From: Hymenobacter nivis | Lineage (GTDB): Bacteria > Bacteroidota > Bacteroidia > Cytophagales > Hymenobacteraceae | Reading direction: 5' to 3' | Length of the DNA stretch: 64,000 nt | Assembly (NCBI RefSeq): GCF_006439025.1 | Contig: NZ_RCYZ01000001.1 | Location: forward strand, 992,001-1,056,000 | Part shown: piece after piece, positions 15,357-23,460 of the stretch | Numbering within the stretch: the first letter of the stretch is position 1 | Layout of the letters: each line of letters begins with the position of its first letter | Made by a program: the position numbers and the translations under genes | The notes under the pieces: model-generated | Told to the model about the DNA's origin: nothing | What the model saw: the letters and a program-made list of their open reading frames with translations, nothing else | Database searches by the model: none

Positions 15357-16238
15357 CTACACCAGCTCGCCCACGGCTTCGATGCGCTCCTGCACTTGCT
15401 GCATTAGCCAGAGCGGGGTGCTGGTGGCGCCACAGATGCCCACAGTTTGGGCCCCGGCAAACCATTCCTCTTCCAGCTCGGTCTCGTTCTCCACGAAGTA
15501 GCTGCGGGCGTTGAACTGCTGCACCACCGAAAACAGGGCCTTGCCATTAGAGCTTTTGCGGCCGCTCACGAAGATGATAACGTCGTGCAGGGCAGCGAAT
15601 TTAGCCAGCTGCGGCTCGCGGTTGCTCACCTGCCGGCAGATGCTGTCGTTGGCGTCGAAGCTATCCAGGGCCCCACCGGCGGCCTGGATGCGGGCCTCCA
15701 TCAGGGCCTTCATTTTGTAGAAGCCGGCCGTGCTTTTGGTCGTCTGGCTGAAAAGCGTGACGGGCCGCGCAAAGTCAATCTGGTCGAGGTCGGCCTCCGT
15801 CATCACAATAATGGCGCGGTTGCCGGTCTGGCCCGTGAGGCCGGCCACCTCGGCGTGGCCAGGCTGGCCGTAAATCACAATTTGGCCGTCCTGGCGCTGG
15901 CTAAGGTCGAAGGCATGCTTGACGCGGTTTTGCAGCTTGAGCACCACCGGGCACGAGGCATCGATGAGCTCCAGGTTGTTGCGCAGGGCCAGGGCGTAGG
16001 TTTCGGGCGGCTCGCCGTGGGCCCGGATGAGCACCTTACAGTCGTGCAGCTCAGCGAGTTGGTCGCGGTCGATGATGCGCAGGCCCCGCTGGTGCAAGCG
16101 CTCCACCTCCATGCGGTTGTGCACAATATCGCCGAGGCAGTACAGCGTTTCCTCGTGCGCCAACTCGTCCTCGGCCATCTGAATGGCAAATTCGACGCCG
16201 AAGCAATACCCGGAATTCTTATCAATCGTGACTTCCAT
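15357..16238 (-). CDS. ispH: 4-hydroxy-3-methylbut-2-enyl diphosphate reductase
   Basis: The 293-residue protein is IspH, the last enzyme of the methylerythritol phosphate pathway. It reduces HMBPP to isopentenyl and dimethylallyl diphosphate. All three cysteines for the iron-sulfur cluster are present: C12 in GYCFGV, one in DASCPVV (about 95), and one in DSICRQVSNRE (about 200). The substrate-binding sequences IRAHGEPPE, SQTTKST and VSGRKSSN are also visible. Length is normal. It is followed by a secreted-protein gene and preceded by cmk, a neighbourhood common in Bacteroidota. A -7 element lies at 16285. Confidence 0.95.
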   Translation of the reverse strand: MEVTIDKNSGYCFGVEFAIQMAEDELAHEETLYCLGDIVHNRMEVERLHQRGLRIIDRDQLAELHDCKVLIRAHGEPPETYALALRNNLELIDASCPVVLKLQNRVKHAFDLSQRQDGQIVIYGQPGHAEVAGLTGQTGNRAIIVMTEADLDQIDFARPVTLFSQTTKSTAGFYKMKALMEARIQAAGGALDSFDANDSICRQVSNREPQLAKFAALHDVIIFVSGRKSSNGKALFSVVQQFNARSYFVENETELEEEWFAGAQTVGICGATSTPLWLMQQVQERIEAVGELV

Positions 16239-16284
16239 AGCGCTTATAAAACACGGTATAAGTAGATAGGGTTCTGGCCCGCGG

Positions 16285-16292
16285 CAAAGGTA
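16285..16292 (-). promoter_or_regulatory. -7 element TACCTTTG for ispH
   Basis: A reverse-strand GTACCTTTGCC lies 46 bases before the ispH ATG and matches TAnnTTTG exactly. Confidence 0.5.
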
Positions 16293-16339
16293 CGCCGGGG
16301 CCCCGGCCCTAGCCGCAACCGTGCCAGGAAGAAGCCGCG

Positions 16340-17032
16340 CTACGCCCGGCCGGCCGCAAACAGGGCCGACGATACCTGGTCAATCACGAAATCGACCTGC
16401 TCGCTGATGGTGATGTGGGTGGTGTCGAGCAGCACGGCGTCGGTGGCGCGGCGCAGGGGGCTTTCGGCGCGGGTCGAGTCGATGTGGTCGCGCTTGCGCA
16501 GGTTCTCGATGATGTCGTTCAAGGGCACGTGCTCGCCCTTTTCGGCCAGCTCCATTTGGCGGCGGTAAGCGCGCAGCTCCATGTCGGCGGTCATGAAAAT
16601 CTTCACCTCGGCGTCGGGGAACACGGTGGTGCCGATGTCGCGGCCGTCCATCACCACGCCGCGCTTGCGGCCCATGCGCTGCTGCTGGGCCACCAGGGCG
16701 TGGCGCACCAGCGGGATGACCGAAACCTCGCTCACGGAGTTCGAAATCCGCATCTGGCGGATGTCGTCCTCGCGGTTTACGCCGTCCAGAAACAGCTCGT
16801 TGCGCCCCGTTTGGGGGTGGCGGCGGAAGCTGATGGTGAGGTCTTTGAGTACTTGCTCCACGGCGGGCAGGTCGTCGAAGGCGATGCCGTGCTCCAGCAA
16901 GTGGAGCGTAACGCCGCGGTACATGGCGCCGGTATCAACGTAGGCGTAGTGCAGCAAGTGGGCCACGGCCTTAGCGGTGGTGCTTTTGCCGCACGAGGAG
17001 TAACCATCAATGGCGATGACGAGCTGTTTCAT
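16340..17032 (-). CDS. cmk: Cytidylate kinase
   Basis: The 230-residue protein phosphorylates CMP and dCMP. The P-loop is GYSSCGKST at residues 9-17, in which Ser and Cys replace the more usual GPAGSGKS; this variant is common in Bacteroidota. The conserved segments YVDTGAMYRGV, VMDGRDIGTTVFPDAEVKIF and DHIDSTRAESPL follow in order, as expected for CMP-binding and lid regions. ATG 17032 is the family start. It is 32 bases downstream of the DUF3806-like gene and about 100 bases upstream of ispH. Confidence 0.95.
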   Translation of the reverse strand: MKQLVIAIDGYSSCGKSTTAKAVAHLLHYAYVDTGAMYRGVTLHLLEHGIAFDDLPAVEQVLKDLTISFRRHPQTGRNELFLDGVNREDDIRQMRISNSVSEVSVIPLVRHALVAQQQRMGRKRGVVMDGRDIGTTVFPDAEVKIFMTADMELRAYRRQMELAEKGEHVPLNDIIENLRKRDHIDSTRAESPLRRATDAVLLDTTHITISEQVDFVIDQVSSALFAAGRA

Positions 17033-17064
17033 ATAGGAATGCGGGGGCCATTGGCCCCGCAAGA

Positions 17065-17472
17065 TTACGAAATCCAGCGCTTACGCCCGGCCACCGGGGC
17101 CCCCAGCCGCCCGGGCACCGACGCAAAGAACGCGGCCACGGACGCCGCCTCGCCCTTATCCAACTGCTGACTAACCAAATAAAAAGGGTTGAAAAAAAGT
17201 CGGCCGGCTAGGCCCACGCCGGTGCTGCCGTCGGGCCCGGCCGCCCATTCGCCGCCGTGGGCCCGCACCAGGCATTCACCCAGGTAGCAGCCGAAGGCCT
17301 GCACCACGCCCTGGCGCTGGCCGGCCGCCACCTGCCCCCGCTGCGCCGTGATGAAGTGGTCGAGCCGGGCCACGCCCGCGGCGTCGAAGCCGGCCAGGCC
17401 CAACTGCTGGCGCACGGCATCGGCGGCCGCTTCGAGGGCGGGCACGGGGCTGGGATTGGGTTGGTCAGACAT
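17065..17472 (-). CDS. DUF3806-like cytosolic protein
   Basis: The 135-residue protein has no signal peptide. Its middle, QAFGCYLGECLVRAHGGEWA and then NPFYLVSQQLDKGEAASVAA, follows the pattern of DUF3806-like proteins: a G-x-x-LGE helix, a glycine, a conserved Trp, an N-P turn, then a helix ending K-G-E. Those proteins have no known activity. It lies between a secreted-protein gene (stop 8 bases upstream) and cmk, so it is probably in the same operon. Confidence 0.55.
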   Translation of the reverse strand: MSDQPNPSPVPALEAAADAVRQQLGLAGFDAAGVARLDHFITAQRGQVAAGQRQGVVQAFGCYLGECLVRAHGGEWAAGPDGSTGVGLAGRLFFNPFYLVSQQLDKGEAASVAAFFASVPGRLGAPVAGRKRWIS

Positions 17473-17479
17473 AGAAAAG

Positions 17480-18142
17480 TTATTTGGGCCGGGCGTTGAA
17501 TTCCTGCCACCGGCTGTAAATCCCCAACACGCGCTGCAAGTCTTCGGGCTGAAACTCCTTTATTTTCAGTACTTCGGCTGCCAATTCAGGATAGCCCTGC
17601 ACCATGTATGCCGCCAACCTTCGCATTTCTTGCGGCTTGGTGGGCACCACCACGGTGGTATCGGAGCGGCACAGCAGGGTGTACGGGTTCGCATACCGCA
17701 GGCCAACCTGGTAGTCGGTGTACTCGTTCGCTTGAACGTTGCCCGCCCGGTACACTTTTCGGGCAAAGCCGCTGCGGATGTACTCGCCCGTTTTGGGCAC
17801 CGTGAAGCGGTGCACCACGCAAAAGGTATCGGCGCCGAAGGCAAACCCGCGCAGGCTGTCGATGGCGCAGCGCTGGGGCGGGGCCTTTTTGCTCTTGTTC
17901 TGCGGGTCGGCGATGTACAGGTTTTGCCAGTCGTAGTAAAACCGCCCCGATTGCCACGTGCCGTTAGCCAGCTGAAACGTGCCTTTGCGGTAAAACTCGC
18001 CGGGGCCCCGGAACTGGTTCTGACTCTTGGCAATGCCGCTGATAATCAGCCCCGTGATGGCCGCCGCCTGGGCCTGGGCCGCCGGGGCCCCCAGCAGGGC
18101 CGCGCCACCAATCAGCGCGAGTGAGCAGTAAAATTTATTCAC
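17480..18142 (-). CDS. Secreted protein of unknown function, related to 14600 and 52883
   Basis: Translation from GTG 18142 gives 220 residues with a signal peptide (LALIGGAALLGAPAAQAQ). ATG 18169 would add nine residues. The body is beta-rich: GEFYRKGTFQLANGTWQSG, FYYDWQNLYI and FAFGADTFCVVHRF. The C-terminal part (RRLAAYMVQGYPELAAEVLK, then YSRWQEF) repeats the pattern seen at 14600 and in the N-terminal half of 52883. A phrase of this kind often precedes PorT-type barrels; here no barrel follows. The function is unknown. Confidence 0.6.
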   Translation of the reverse strand: MNKFYCSLALIGGAALLGAPAAQAQAAAITGLIISGIAKSQNQFRGPGEFYRKGTFQLANGTWQSGRFYYDWQNLYIADPQNKSKKAPPQRCAIDSLRGFAFGADTFCVVHRFTVPKTGEYIRSGFARKVYRAGNVQANEYTDYQVGLRYANPYTLLCRSDTTVVVPTKPQEMRRLAAYMVQGYPELAAEVLKIKEFQPEDLQRVLGIYSRWQEFNARPK

Positions 18143-18169
18143 GCGGAAGCGGCAAGGGTGGAAAAACAA

Positions 18170-18319
18170 TTAGTGCCCCTCGCAGGGGCAGGGCACGTGC
18201 TTGCCGCCGCTGTGGTGCTTGTACCAGCTGGTTTTCTTCTGCATGGAGCTTTGGCGGGCGCAGCCGGCGCTGGCCAGCAGCAGCGGGGCCAGCAGCGCAA
18301 AGGCGATAATCTTTTTCAC
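18170..18319 (-). CDS. Very small Cys/His-rich lipoprotein (49 aa)
   Basis: From GTG 18319 a 49-residue frame reads MKKIIAFALLAPLLLASAGC, so it has a signal peptide and lipobox with the lipidated cysteine at about residue 20. The mature part is 30 residues, basic, and ends HHSGGKHVPCPCEGH, with paired cysteines and five histidines in all that could bind metal. A perfect -7 element (TACATTTG) lies 35 bases upstream. The frame is well positioned, 27 bases before the next gene. I do not know a named family. Confidence 0.6.
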   Translation of the reverse strand: MKKIIAFALLAPLLLASAGCARQSSMQKKTSWYKHHSGGKHVPCPCEGH

Positions 18320-18353
18320 GGGAATACGGGGTTAGGATAACGGCTTGTTTAGC

Positions 18354-18361
18354 CAAATGTA
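18354..18361 (-). promoter_or_regulatory. -7 element TACATTTG for the small lipoprotein operon
   Basis: This is an exact TAnnTTTG match on the reverse strand, 34 bases before GTG 18319. It could start the leftward run through 17480, 17065 and cmk. Confidence 0.5.
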
Positions 18362-18411
18362 AGGTTCTTTGCTGGCCCGAACCCCATTTTCCGGCCCGTC
18401 CGTTCCCGCCC

Positions 18412-20070
18412 ATGCCCGCTGATTTTTCTTTGCTCGCCAACGTTGTTGATGTCTTTGCCCGCACCGTGCGCCCCGCCACCATCGAGGTGGCCGGTGGGCG
18501 CATTGCGGCCATCGCGCCCACCGGGGCCCCCGCGCCCGACGCGGCCCTGCCCTACGCCCTGCCCGGCTTCGTGGATGCGCACGTGCACGTGGAAAGCTCC
18601 CTGCTGGTGCCCAGCGAGTTTGCGCGCCTGGCGGTGGCCCACGGCACCGTGGCCACCGTGTCGGACCCCCACGAAATCGGCAACGTGCTGGGCGTGGCCG
18701 GCGTGCAGTACATGCTGGATAATGCGGCCGCGTCGCCGTTCAAATTTTGCTTTGGGGCCCCCAGCTGCGTGCCGGCCACGCCGTTTGAAACCGCGGGGGC
18801 GGAGATAACGGCGGCCGACATTGCCCGGCTGTTTGAGAACCCTAAAATTGGCTACCTGGCCGAGATGATGAACTGGCCCGGCGTGCTGAACCGCGACCCG
18901 GTGGTGATGGAGAAAATTGCCCTGGCCCAGGCCGCCGGCCGCCCCGTGGACGGCCACGCGCCTGGCCTGCGGGGCCCCGACGCTGCCCGGTACGCCAGCG
19001 CCGGCATCGCCACCGACCACGAGTGCTTTGCCGCCGACGAGGCCCGCGACAAGCTGGCCGTGGGCATGCACATCCTGATTCGGGAGGGCTCGGCGGCCCG
19101 CAACTTCGACGCCCTCATCGAGCTGCTGCCCGAGCACTTCCCGCACCTCATGTTCTGCTCCGACGATAAGCATCCCGATACGCTCGTGCTCGGCCACATC
19201 GACCAGCTGGTGCGGCGGGCCTTGGCGCTGGGCAACAACGTGTTCGACGTGCTGCAAGTGGCCTGCGTGAACCCCGTGCAGCACTACCGCCTGCCCGTGG
19301 GCCTGCTACGCGTGGGCGACCCGGCCGACTTCATCGTGGTGGACAACCTCACCGATTTTCGGGTGCAGCGCACTTACCTCGACGGCCAGCTAGTGGCCGA
19401 AAACGGCCAGTCGCTCCTGCCCGCCGCGCCCATTGCGGCGGCCAACAACTTCCACGCCCAGCCCGTGCAGCCCACCGATTTTGAGGTGCTCGCGCCGGCC
19501 GCCGGGGCCCCCACGCTGCGCGTCATCGAGTGCTTTGACGGGCAGCTCGTGACGGCCCGGCTCGACGTGCCGGCGCTCGTACAGTACGGCGCGGTTGTGG
19601 CCGACCCGGCGCGCGACGTACTCAAGCTGGCCGTGGTGAACCGCTACCGGGCGCACGTGCCGCCGGCGGTGGCGTTCATCAGGGGCTTCGGGCTGATGGG
19701 CGGGGCCCTGGCCAGCAGCGTGGGCCACGACTCGCACAACATCACGGCCGTGGGCTGCGACGACGCCAGCCTAGCGCGGGCCGTCAACCTCGTGGTGGGG
19801 GCCCGGGGCGGCCTGGCGGCAGTGGGCCCCGGCGGCGAAGAGCTGCTGCTGCCGCTGCCCGTGGCCGGCCTCATGTCGGACCAGCCGGGGGCCGACGTGG
19901 CGGCCGCCTACGCCGCCCTCGATGCCTTCTCCAAGCAGCTGGGCTCGCCGCTGGGGGCCCCGTTCATGACGCTCTCCTTCATGGCCCTGCTCGTCATTCC
20001 CAGCCTGAAGCTGAGCGACAAAGGCCTGTTCGACGGCGAGGCCTTCCGCTTCGTCGATGCTGTGGCTTAA
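18412..20070 (+). CDS. ade: Adenine deaminase
   Basis: The 552-residue protein matches the bacterial Ade family (amidohydrolase superfamily), which turns adenine into hypoxanthine in purine salvage. The metal motif is GFVDAHVHVESS (residues about 52-63). SDPHEIGNVLG, VDGHAPGL, TDHECF and FCSDDKHPD follow in the usual order, contributing histidines and the catalytic Asp. The C-terminal part (LGSPLGAPFMTLSFMALLVIP) is family typical. The length is normal. It is divergent from the small lipoprotein and ends before a REP-like hairpin and a terminator. Confidence 0.93.
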   Translation: MPADFSLLANVVDVFARTVRPATIEVAGGRIAAIAPTGAPAPDAALPYALPGFVDAHVHVESSLLVPSEFARLAVAHGTVATVSDPHEIGNVLGVAGVQYMLDNAAASPFKFCFGAPSCVPATPFETAGAEITAADIARLFENPKIGYLAEMMNWPGVLNRDPVVMEKIALAQAAGRPVDGHAPGLRGPDAARYASAGIATDHECFAADEARDKLAVGMHILIREGSAARNFDALIELLPEHFPHLMFCSDDKHPDTLVLGHIDQLVRRALALGNNVFDVLQVACVNPVQHYRLPVGLLRVGDPADFIVVDNLTDFRVQRTYLDGQLVAENGQSLLPAAPIAAANNFHAQPVQPTDFEVLAPAAGAPTLRVIECFDGQLVTARLDVPALVQYGAVVADPARDVLKLAVVNRYRAHVPPAVAFIRGFGLMGGALASSVGHDSHNITAVGCDDASLARAVNLVVGARGGLAAVGPGGEELLLPLPVAGLMSDQPGADVAAAYAALDAFSKQLGSPLGAPFMTLSFMALLVIPSLKLSDKGLFDGEAFRFVDAVA

Positions 20071-20084
20071 GCCGATAGCTTGGC

Positions 20085-20134
20085 TTCTAGCGCGGGGTAG
20101 AAACGCACCCTTGCGTCTCTACCCCGCGCCAGAA
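20085..20134. repeat. REP-like inverted repeat with GTAGAGACGC core
   Basis: The 23-base arms 20085-20107 and 20112-20134 pair with two mismatches around a 4-base loop. They carry GCGCGGGGTAGAGACGCA on the reverse strand, a type of intergenic palindrome I recall from high-G+C Bacteroidota and cyanobacteria. It lies between ade and a separate terminator. Confidence 0.65.
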
Positions 20135-20162
20135 GCTAAATACTGCTGAGCTAACTGGGCAC

Positions 20163-20198
20163 AAAAAAGCCGCCGGATGCTACATCCGGCGGCTTTTT
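20163..20198. terminator. Bidirectional terminator between ade and the response regulator
   Basis: A perfect 16-bp stem AAAAAGCCGCCGGATG / CATCCGGCGGCTTTTT has a CTA loop between two convergent genes. Confidence 0.9.
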
Positions 20199-20217
20199 GT
20201 TTTTCAAGAAATAAGCT

Positions 20218-20619
20218 CTACGCCCGCTGGAAGCGCTTGTCCAGCAGCTTTTGCATTTTTTCCTCGGTCAGGGGCTTGGTAAGGTATTCCACGTTGGGGT
20301 ACTCGGCCACGCGGGCGGTGTCGGCCTGGTGCATGGAGGTGGTGAGCACGGCCAGCACCGTTTTGGCTTGCACGGGCTGGGGCAGCTTGCTGTACATTTT
20401 CAGGAACTCGAAGCCCGACACGCCGGGCATTTTCAGGTCCACAAACACCAGATCGGGCGCCGGGGCCCCGTCGGCCCACAGCTTGGCGAAGGCCTCGTCG
20501 GCGCGGGTGTAGGTGGTTACCTGTTCGGCCACGGCCAGCCGCCCCAGCAGGCGATTGTTCAAAAAGCTGGTGGTTTCGTTGTCGTCTACCAACACAATGT
20601 GGTTTAAAGAGCTGGGCAT
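20218..20619 (-). CDS. Single-domain response regulator
   Basis: The 133-residue protein is a lone receiver domain. The acidic pair is in VLVDDNE (residues 10-12), the phospho-accepting Asp is in VFVDLKMPG (about residue 61), the switch Thr is in LAVLTTSM (about 92), and the conserved Lys is in YLTKPLTEE (about 115). No output domain follows. Proteins of this type in Bacteroidota act in phosphorelays, often with hybrid kinases elsewhere. No kinase gene is beside it. Confidence 0.9.
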   Translation of the reverse strand: MPSSLNHIVLVDDNETTSFLNNRLLGRLAVAEQVTTYTRADEAFAKLWADGAPAPDLVFVDLKMPGVSGFEFLKMYSKLPQPVQAKTVLAVLTTSMHQADTARVAEYPNVEYLTKPLTEEKMQKLLDKRFQRA

Positions 20620-20708
20620 AAACTAAATTGTATTGTTAAGTAAGGACGCACGAAATTACATGGCCGCCGCAACACTCGCAACATCAACATTAGGACAAAA
20701 TAGGGGCC

Positions 20709-21686
20709 CTACAGCCAGCCCTGGGCCCGCATCCAGTCGTCGTTGTAGATTTTGCCGAGGTAGCGGGTGCCGTGGTCGGGCAGCAGCACCACCATCGTGT
20801 CAGTTTCCTTGAGGTGCTCGCGGGCGTAGGCCAGGGCCCCCGACACGGCCGAGCCGCAGCTCCAGCCCACGAACAGGCCTTCCTCCTTGGCCAGGCGGCG
20901 CGTCATCAGGGCCCCGTCCTGGTCGGTGACCTTGACGAACTGGTCAATCACGTCAAAATTCACGTTTTTCGGCAGAATGTCCTCGCCAATTCCCTCCGTT
21001 TTGTAGGGGTAAATCTCGTTGGGGTCAAAGATGCCGGTTTCCTTGTACTTCTTAAACACCGAGCCGTAGGTGTCGATGCCGAGCGTGAACACGCTGGGGT
21101 TCTGCTCCTTGAGGTACTTGCTCACGCCGCAGATGGTGCCGCCCGTGCCCACACCGGCCGCCCAGTGGGTAATCTGGCCCTCAGTACCTTCCCAAATCTC
21201 GGGGCCCGTGTGCTCGTAGTGGGCGGCGGTGTTCGAGAGGTTGTCGTACTGGTTGGGGTAGAAGGAGTTGGGCGTTTCCTGGTTGAGGCGGCGGGCCACC
21301 GAGTAGTAGGAGCGCGGGTCGTCGGGGGCCACGTCCACGGGGCACACCACCACCTGGGCCCCCACGGCGCGCAGGATGTCCTGCTTCTCCTTGCTCTGCT
21401 TGTCGCTCATCACGAAGATGGCCTGGTAGCCCTTGGCGATGGCAGCCAGGGCCAGGCCCATGCCTGTGTTGCCACTCGTTCCCTCGATGATGGTGCCGCC
21501 GGGCTGGAGCAGGCCGGCCTTTTCGGCGTCTTCCACCATGCGGATGGCCATGCGGTCCTTCACCGAGTTGCCCGGGTTGAAGTACTCGACTTTGGCCAAC
21601 ACGGTGCCTTTAATGCCTTCGGTAACTTTGTTGAGCCGGACGAGCGGGGTGTGGCCGACGGCTTCGATGATGTGATTATAATGCAT
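20709..21686 (-). CDS. PLP-dependent cysteine synthase / cystathionine beta-synthase family enzyme
   Basis: The 325-residue protein has the PLP lysine in FNPGNSVKDRMA (about residue 45), the substrate loop EGTSGNTGMGLAL, the phosphate-binding GVGTGGTICGVSKYL, and VGWSCGSAVSGAL near the C-terminus. The final part is short, with no CBS regulatory domains. The sequence is closer to the catalytic core of cystathionine beta-synthase than to classical CysK (for example YPNQYDNLSNTAAHYE and EGIGEDILPKN), so either reaction from serine is possible. ATG 21686 is preferred to a TTG two codons earlier. Confidence 0.85.
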   Translation of the reverse strand: MHYNHIIEAVGHTPLVRLNKVTEGIKGTVLAKVEYFNPGNSVKDRMAIRMVEDAEKAGLLQPGGTIIEGTSGNTGMGLALAAIAKGYQAIFVMSDKQSKEKQDILRAVGAQVVVCPVDVAPDDPRSYYSVARRLNQETPNSFYPNQYDNLSNTAAHYEHTGPEIWEGTEGQITHWAAGVGTGGTICGVSKYLKEQNPSVFTLGIDTYGSVFKKYKETGIFDPNEIYPYKTEGIGEDILPKNVNFDVIDQFVKVTDQDGALMTRRLAKEEGLFVGWSCGSAVSGALAYAREHLKETDTMVVLLPDHGTRYLGKIYNDDWMRAQGWL

Positions 21687-21709
21687 GACCAACGTTGGGT
21701 AGGAAGTGG

Positions 21710-21717
21710 CAAAGGTA
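21710..21717 (-). promoter_or_regulatory. -7 element TACCTTTG for the cysteine synthase gene
   Basis: A reverse-strand GTACCTTTGCC lies 23 bases before ATG 21686. Confidence 0.5.
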
Positions 21718-21807
21718 CGGCATTCGGGCAGGGCCCCGGGGCCCCGGGCAGGGCAGGCGGGCCCCGGGGCTGCTATTTTTATGTGCCGCCGCCCACCGAA
21801 TTAGCCC

Positions 21808-21815
21808 TACTTTTG
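21808..21815 (+). promoter_or_regulatory. -7 element TACTTTTG for sucD
   Basis: This is an exact TAnnTTTG match 53 bases before the sucD start. A T-run at 21775-21782 may act as the -33 region. Confidence 0.45.
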
Positions 21816-21868
21816 CGGCGGCGCAGGCCACTCCTCCCCCATCGTTTTCATCCCCCAATCCCCCAAGA

Positions 21869-22750
21869 ATGAGCGTTCTGGTCAACAAAAACTCCAAGGT
21901 TATCGTGCAGGGCTTCACCGGCTCCGAGGGCTCGTTTCACGCCGGGCAAATGATTGACTACGGCACCCACGTGGTGGGCGGCGTGACGCCGGGCAAGGGC
22001 GGCACCCAGCACCTCGACCTGCCGGTGTTCAACACCGTGGCCGACGCCGTGGCCGCGACCCAGGCCGACACCAGCATCATTTTCGTGCCCCCGGCCTTCG
22101 CCGCCGACGCCATCCTCGAAGCCGCCCAAGCCGGCATCAAGGTCATCGTGACCATCACCGAGGGCATCCCGACCAAGGACATGATTGCCGTGAAGCACTA
22201 CCTCAAGGACCGCCCCGAAATCACGATGATCGGGCCGAACTGCCCCGGCGTGATGACCGCCGGCGAGTGCAAAGTGGGCATTATGCCCGGCTTTATTTTC
22301 ACGAAGGGCCGCGTGGGCATCGTGTCCAAGTCGGGCACGCTCACTTACGAAGCCGTTGACCAGCTCACCAAGGCCGGCCTGGGCCAAACCACGGCCATCG
22401 GCATCGGCGGCGACCCCATCATCGGCACCACCACCAAGCAGGCGGTGGAAATGCTGATGAACGACCCCGAAACTGAAGGCATCGTAATGATCGGCGAAAT
22501 CGGCGGCGGCATGGAAGCCGAAGCCGCCCGCTGGATCAAGGAAACCGGCAACAAGAAGCCCGTAGTGGGCTTCATCGCCGGCCAAACCGCGCCTCCCGGC
22601 CGCCGCATGGGCCACGCCGGCGCCATCGTGGGTGGAGCCGACGACACCGCCGCCGCCAAAATGGCCATCATGCGCGAGTGCGGCATCCACGTGGTGGATT
22701 CGCCCGCCGAGATTGGCGACACCATGCTGCGCGTGCTGGGCGCCAAGTAA
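21869..22750 (+). CDS. sucD: Succinate-CoA ligase, alpha subunit
   Basis: The 293-residue protein is the CoA-binding alpha subunit of succinyl-CoA synthetase in the TCA cycle. The CoA-binding fold opens with [23 protein letters not shown] and [11 protein letters not shown] follow. The active-site His that is phosphorylated lies in [11 protein letters not shown] (about residue 245). The length is normal. The start [10 protein letters not shown] is well conserved in this family. The beta-subunit gene sucC is not adjacent, which is common in Bacteroidota. A terminator follows at 22774. Confidence 0.95.
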   Translation: MSVLVNKNSKVIVQGFTGSEGSFHAGQMIDYGTHVVGGVTPGKGGTQHLDLPVFNTVADAVAATQADTSIIFVPPAFAADAILEAAQAGIKVIVTITEGIPTKDMIAVKHYLKDRPEITMIGPNCPGVMTAGECKVGIMPGFIFTKGRVGIVSKSGTLTYEAVDQLTKAGLGQTTAIGIGGDPIIGTTTKQAVEMLMNDPETEGIVMIGEIGGGMEAEAARWIKETGNKKPVVGFIAGQTAPPGRRMGHAGAIVGGADDTAAAKMAIMRECGIHVVDSPAEIGDTMLRVLGAK

Positions 22751-22773
22751 GCAACGCAAGCTTTTAACAAGAG

Positions 22774-22803
22774 GCAGCTTCCGGCAACGGGGGCTGCTTT
22801 TTT
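22774..22803 (+). terminator. Terminator of sucD
   Basis: GCAGCTTCC pairs with GGGGGCTGC (two G-U pairs) around GGCAAC and is followed by six T. Confidence 0.7.
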
Positions 22804-22855
22804 GTTGCTAATGGGTTGGCAACCCGCCGCAGTTTACTTGGTGGGGGCCAGTCAA

Positions 22856-23320
22856 TCATAACGCGGTGTAAGTAAAATCTTCCGTCCGGGTCGTCGCCGG
22901 ATAAATGTTGGTGACCGTGCGCAAATGCAAAGCGGTGGCCGACAATTCTACCACATCCGCGTGCAGGATGAAACTGCTGTAGCCAACGGTGTGGGATGTT
23001 AGCTTGGCTTGGTCGGCGCTGATGCTCCAAGTGCCGGTCAGCGTCTGCGGCAGCGTCGTGCTGCACCGGGTGGGCCCCTCGTCAGTCGTCAGGGATTTAT
23101 CGGCGTTGAACATGAGGTAATCGTCGCGCTTGCAGGCGGGCAGCGTCGCGTACGCATTCGTGGTGGTAGCAGTACCGCCAGCGACGTCGGTGTACGCATC
23201 AGCCGACAAGCGCCATTTCTTACTCGTCAGCAACTCAGCGCTCGGAGCGGTGTCGTCACCGCTTTTTTTACAGCTGCTGAATACGGCTGCAATAAGTAAA
23301 AAGAAGCAAGCTTTCTTCAT
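22856..23320 (-). CDS. Lipocalin-like lipoprotein
   Basis: The 154-residue protein has a lipoprotein leader, FSSCKKSGDD, with the lipidated Cys at about residue 17. Then comes the pattern AELLTSKKWRLSADAY, seen at the start of lipocalin-like domains of Bacteroidota lipoproteins. CKRDDYLMFNADKSLTTDEG and LTGTWSISADQAKL also fit an eight-strand barrel. The ligand is unknown. It is probably anchored in the outer membrane. It lies between sucD and ohr and seems transcribed alone. Confidence 0.7.
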   Translation of the reverse strand: MKKACFFLLIAAVFSSCKKSGDDTAPSAELLTSKKWRLSADAYTDVAGGTATTTNAYATLPACKRDDYLMFNADKSLTTDEGPTRCSTTLPQTLTGTWSISADQAKLTSHTVGYSSFILHADVVELSATALHLRTVTNIYPATTRTEDFTYTAL

Positions 23321-23400
23321 AGCCTTTGCATAAAATCAATTTTTGCTAGGTGACTTAAATATAGCATAATCTTCTTTATGATAAACAGGGGCTTAACCTA

Positions 23401-23443
23401 AAAAACAGGGGCCCCGACGCAATGCGCCGGGGCCCCTGTTTTT
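23401..23443. terminator. Very strong bidirectional terminator containing GGGGCCCC in both arms
   Basis: A perfect 16-bp stem AAAAACAGGGGCCCCG / CGGGGCCCCTGTTTTT has an 11-base loop. It terminates leftward ohr transcription. Confidence 0.9.
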
Positions 23444-23460
23444 ATAATTCTAACCTCAAA

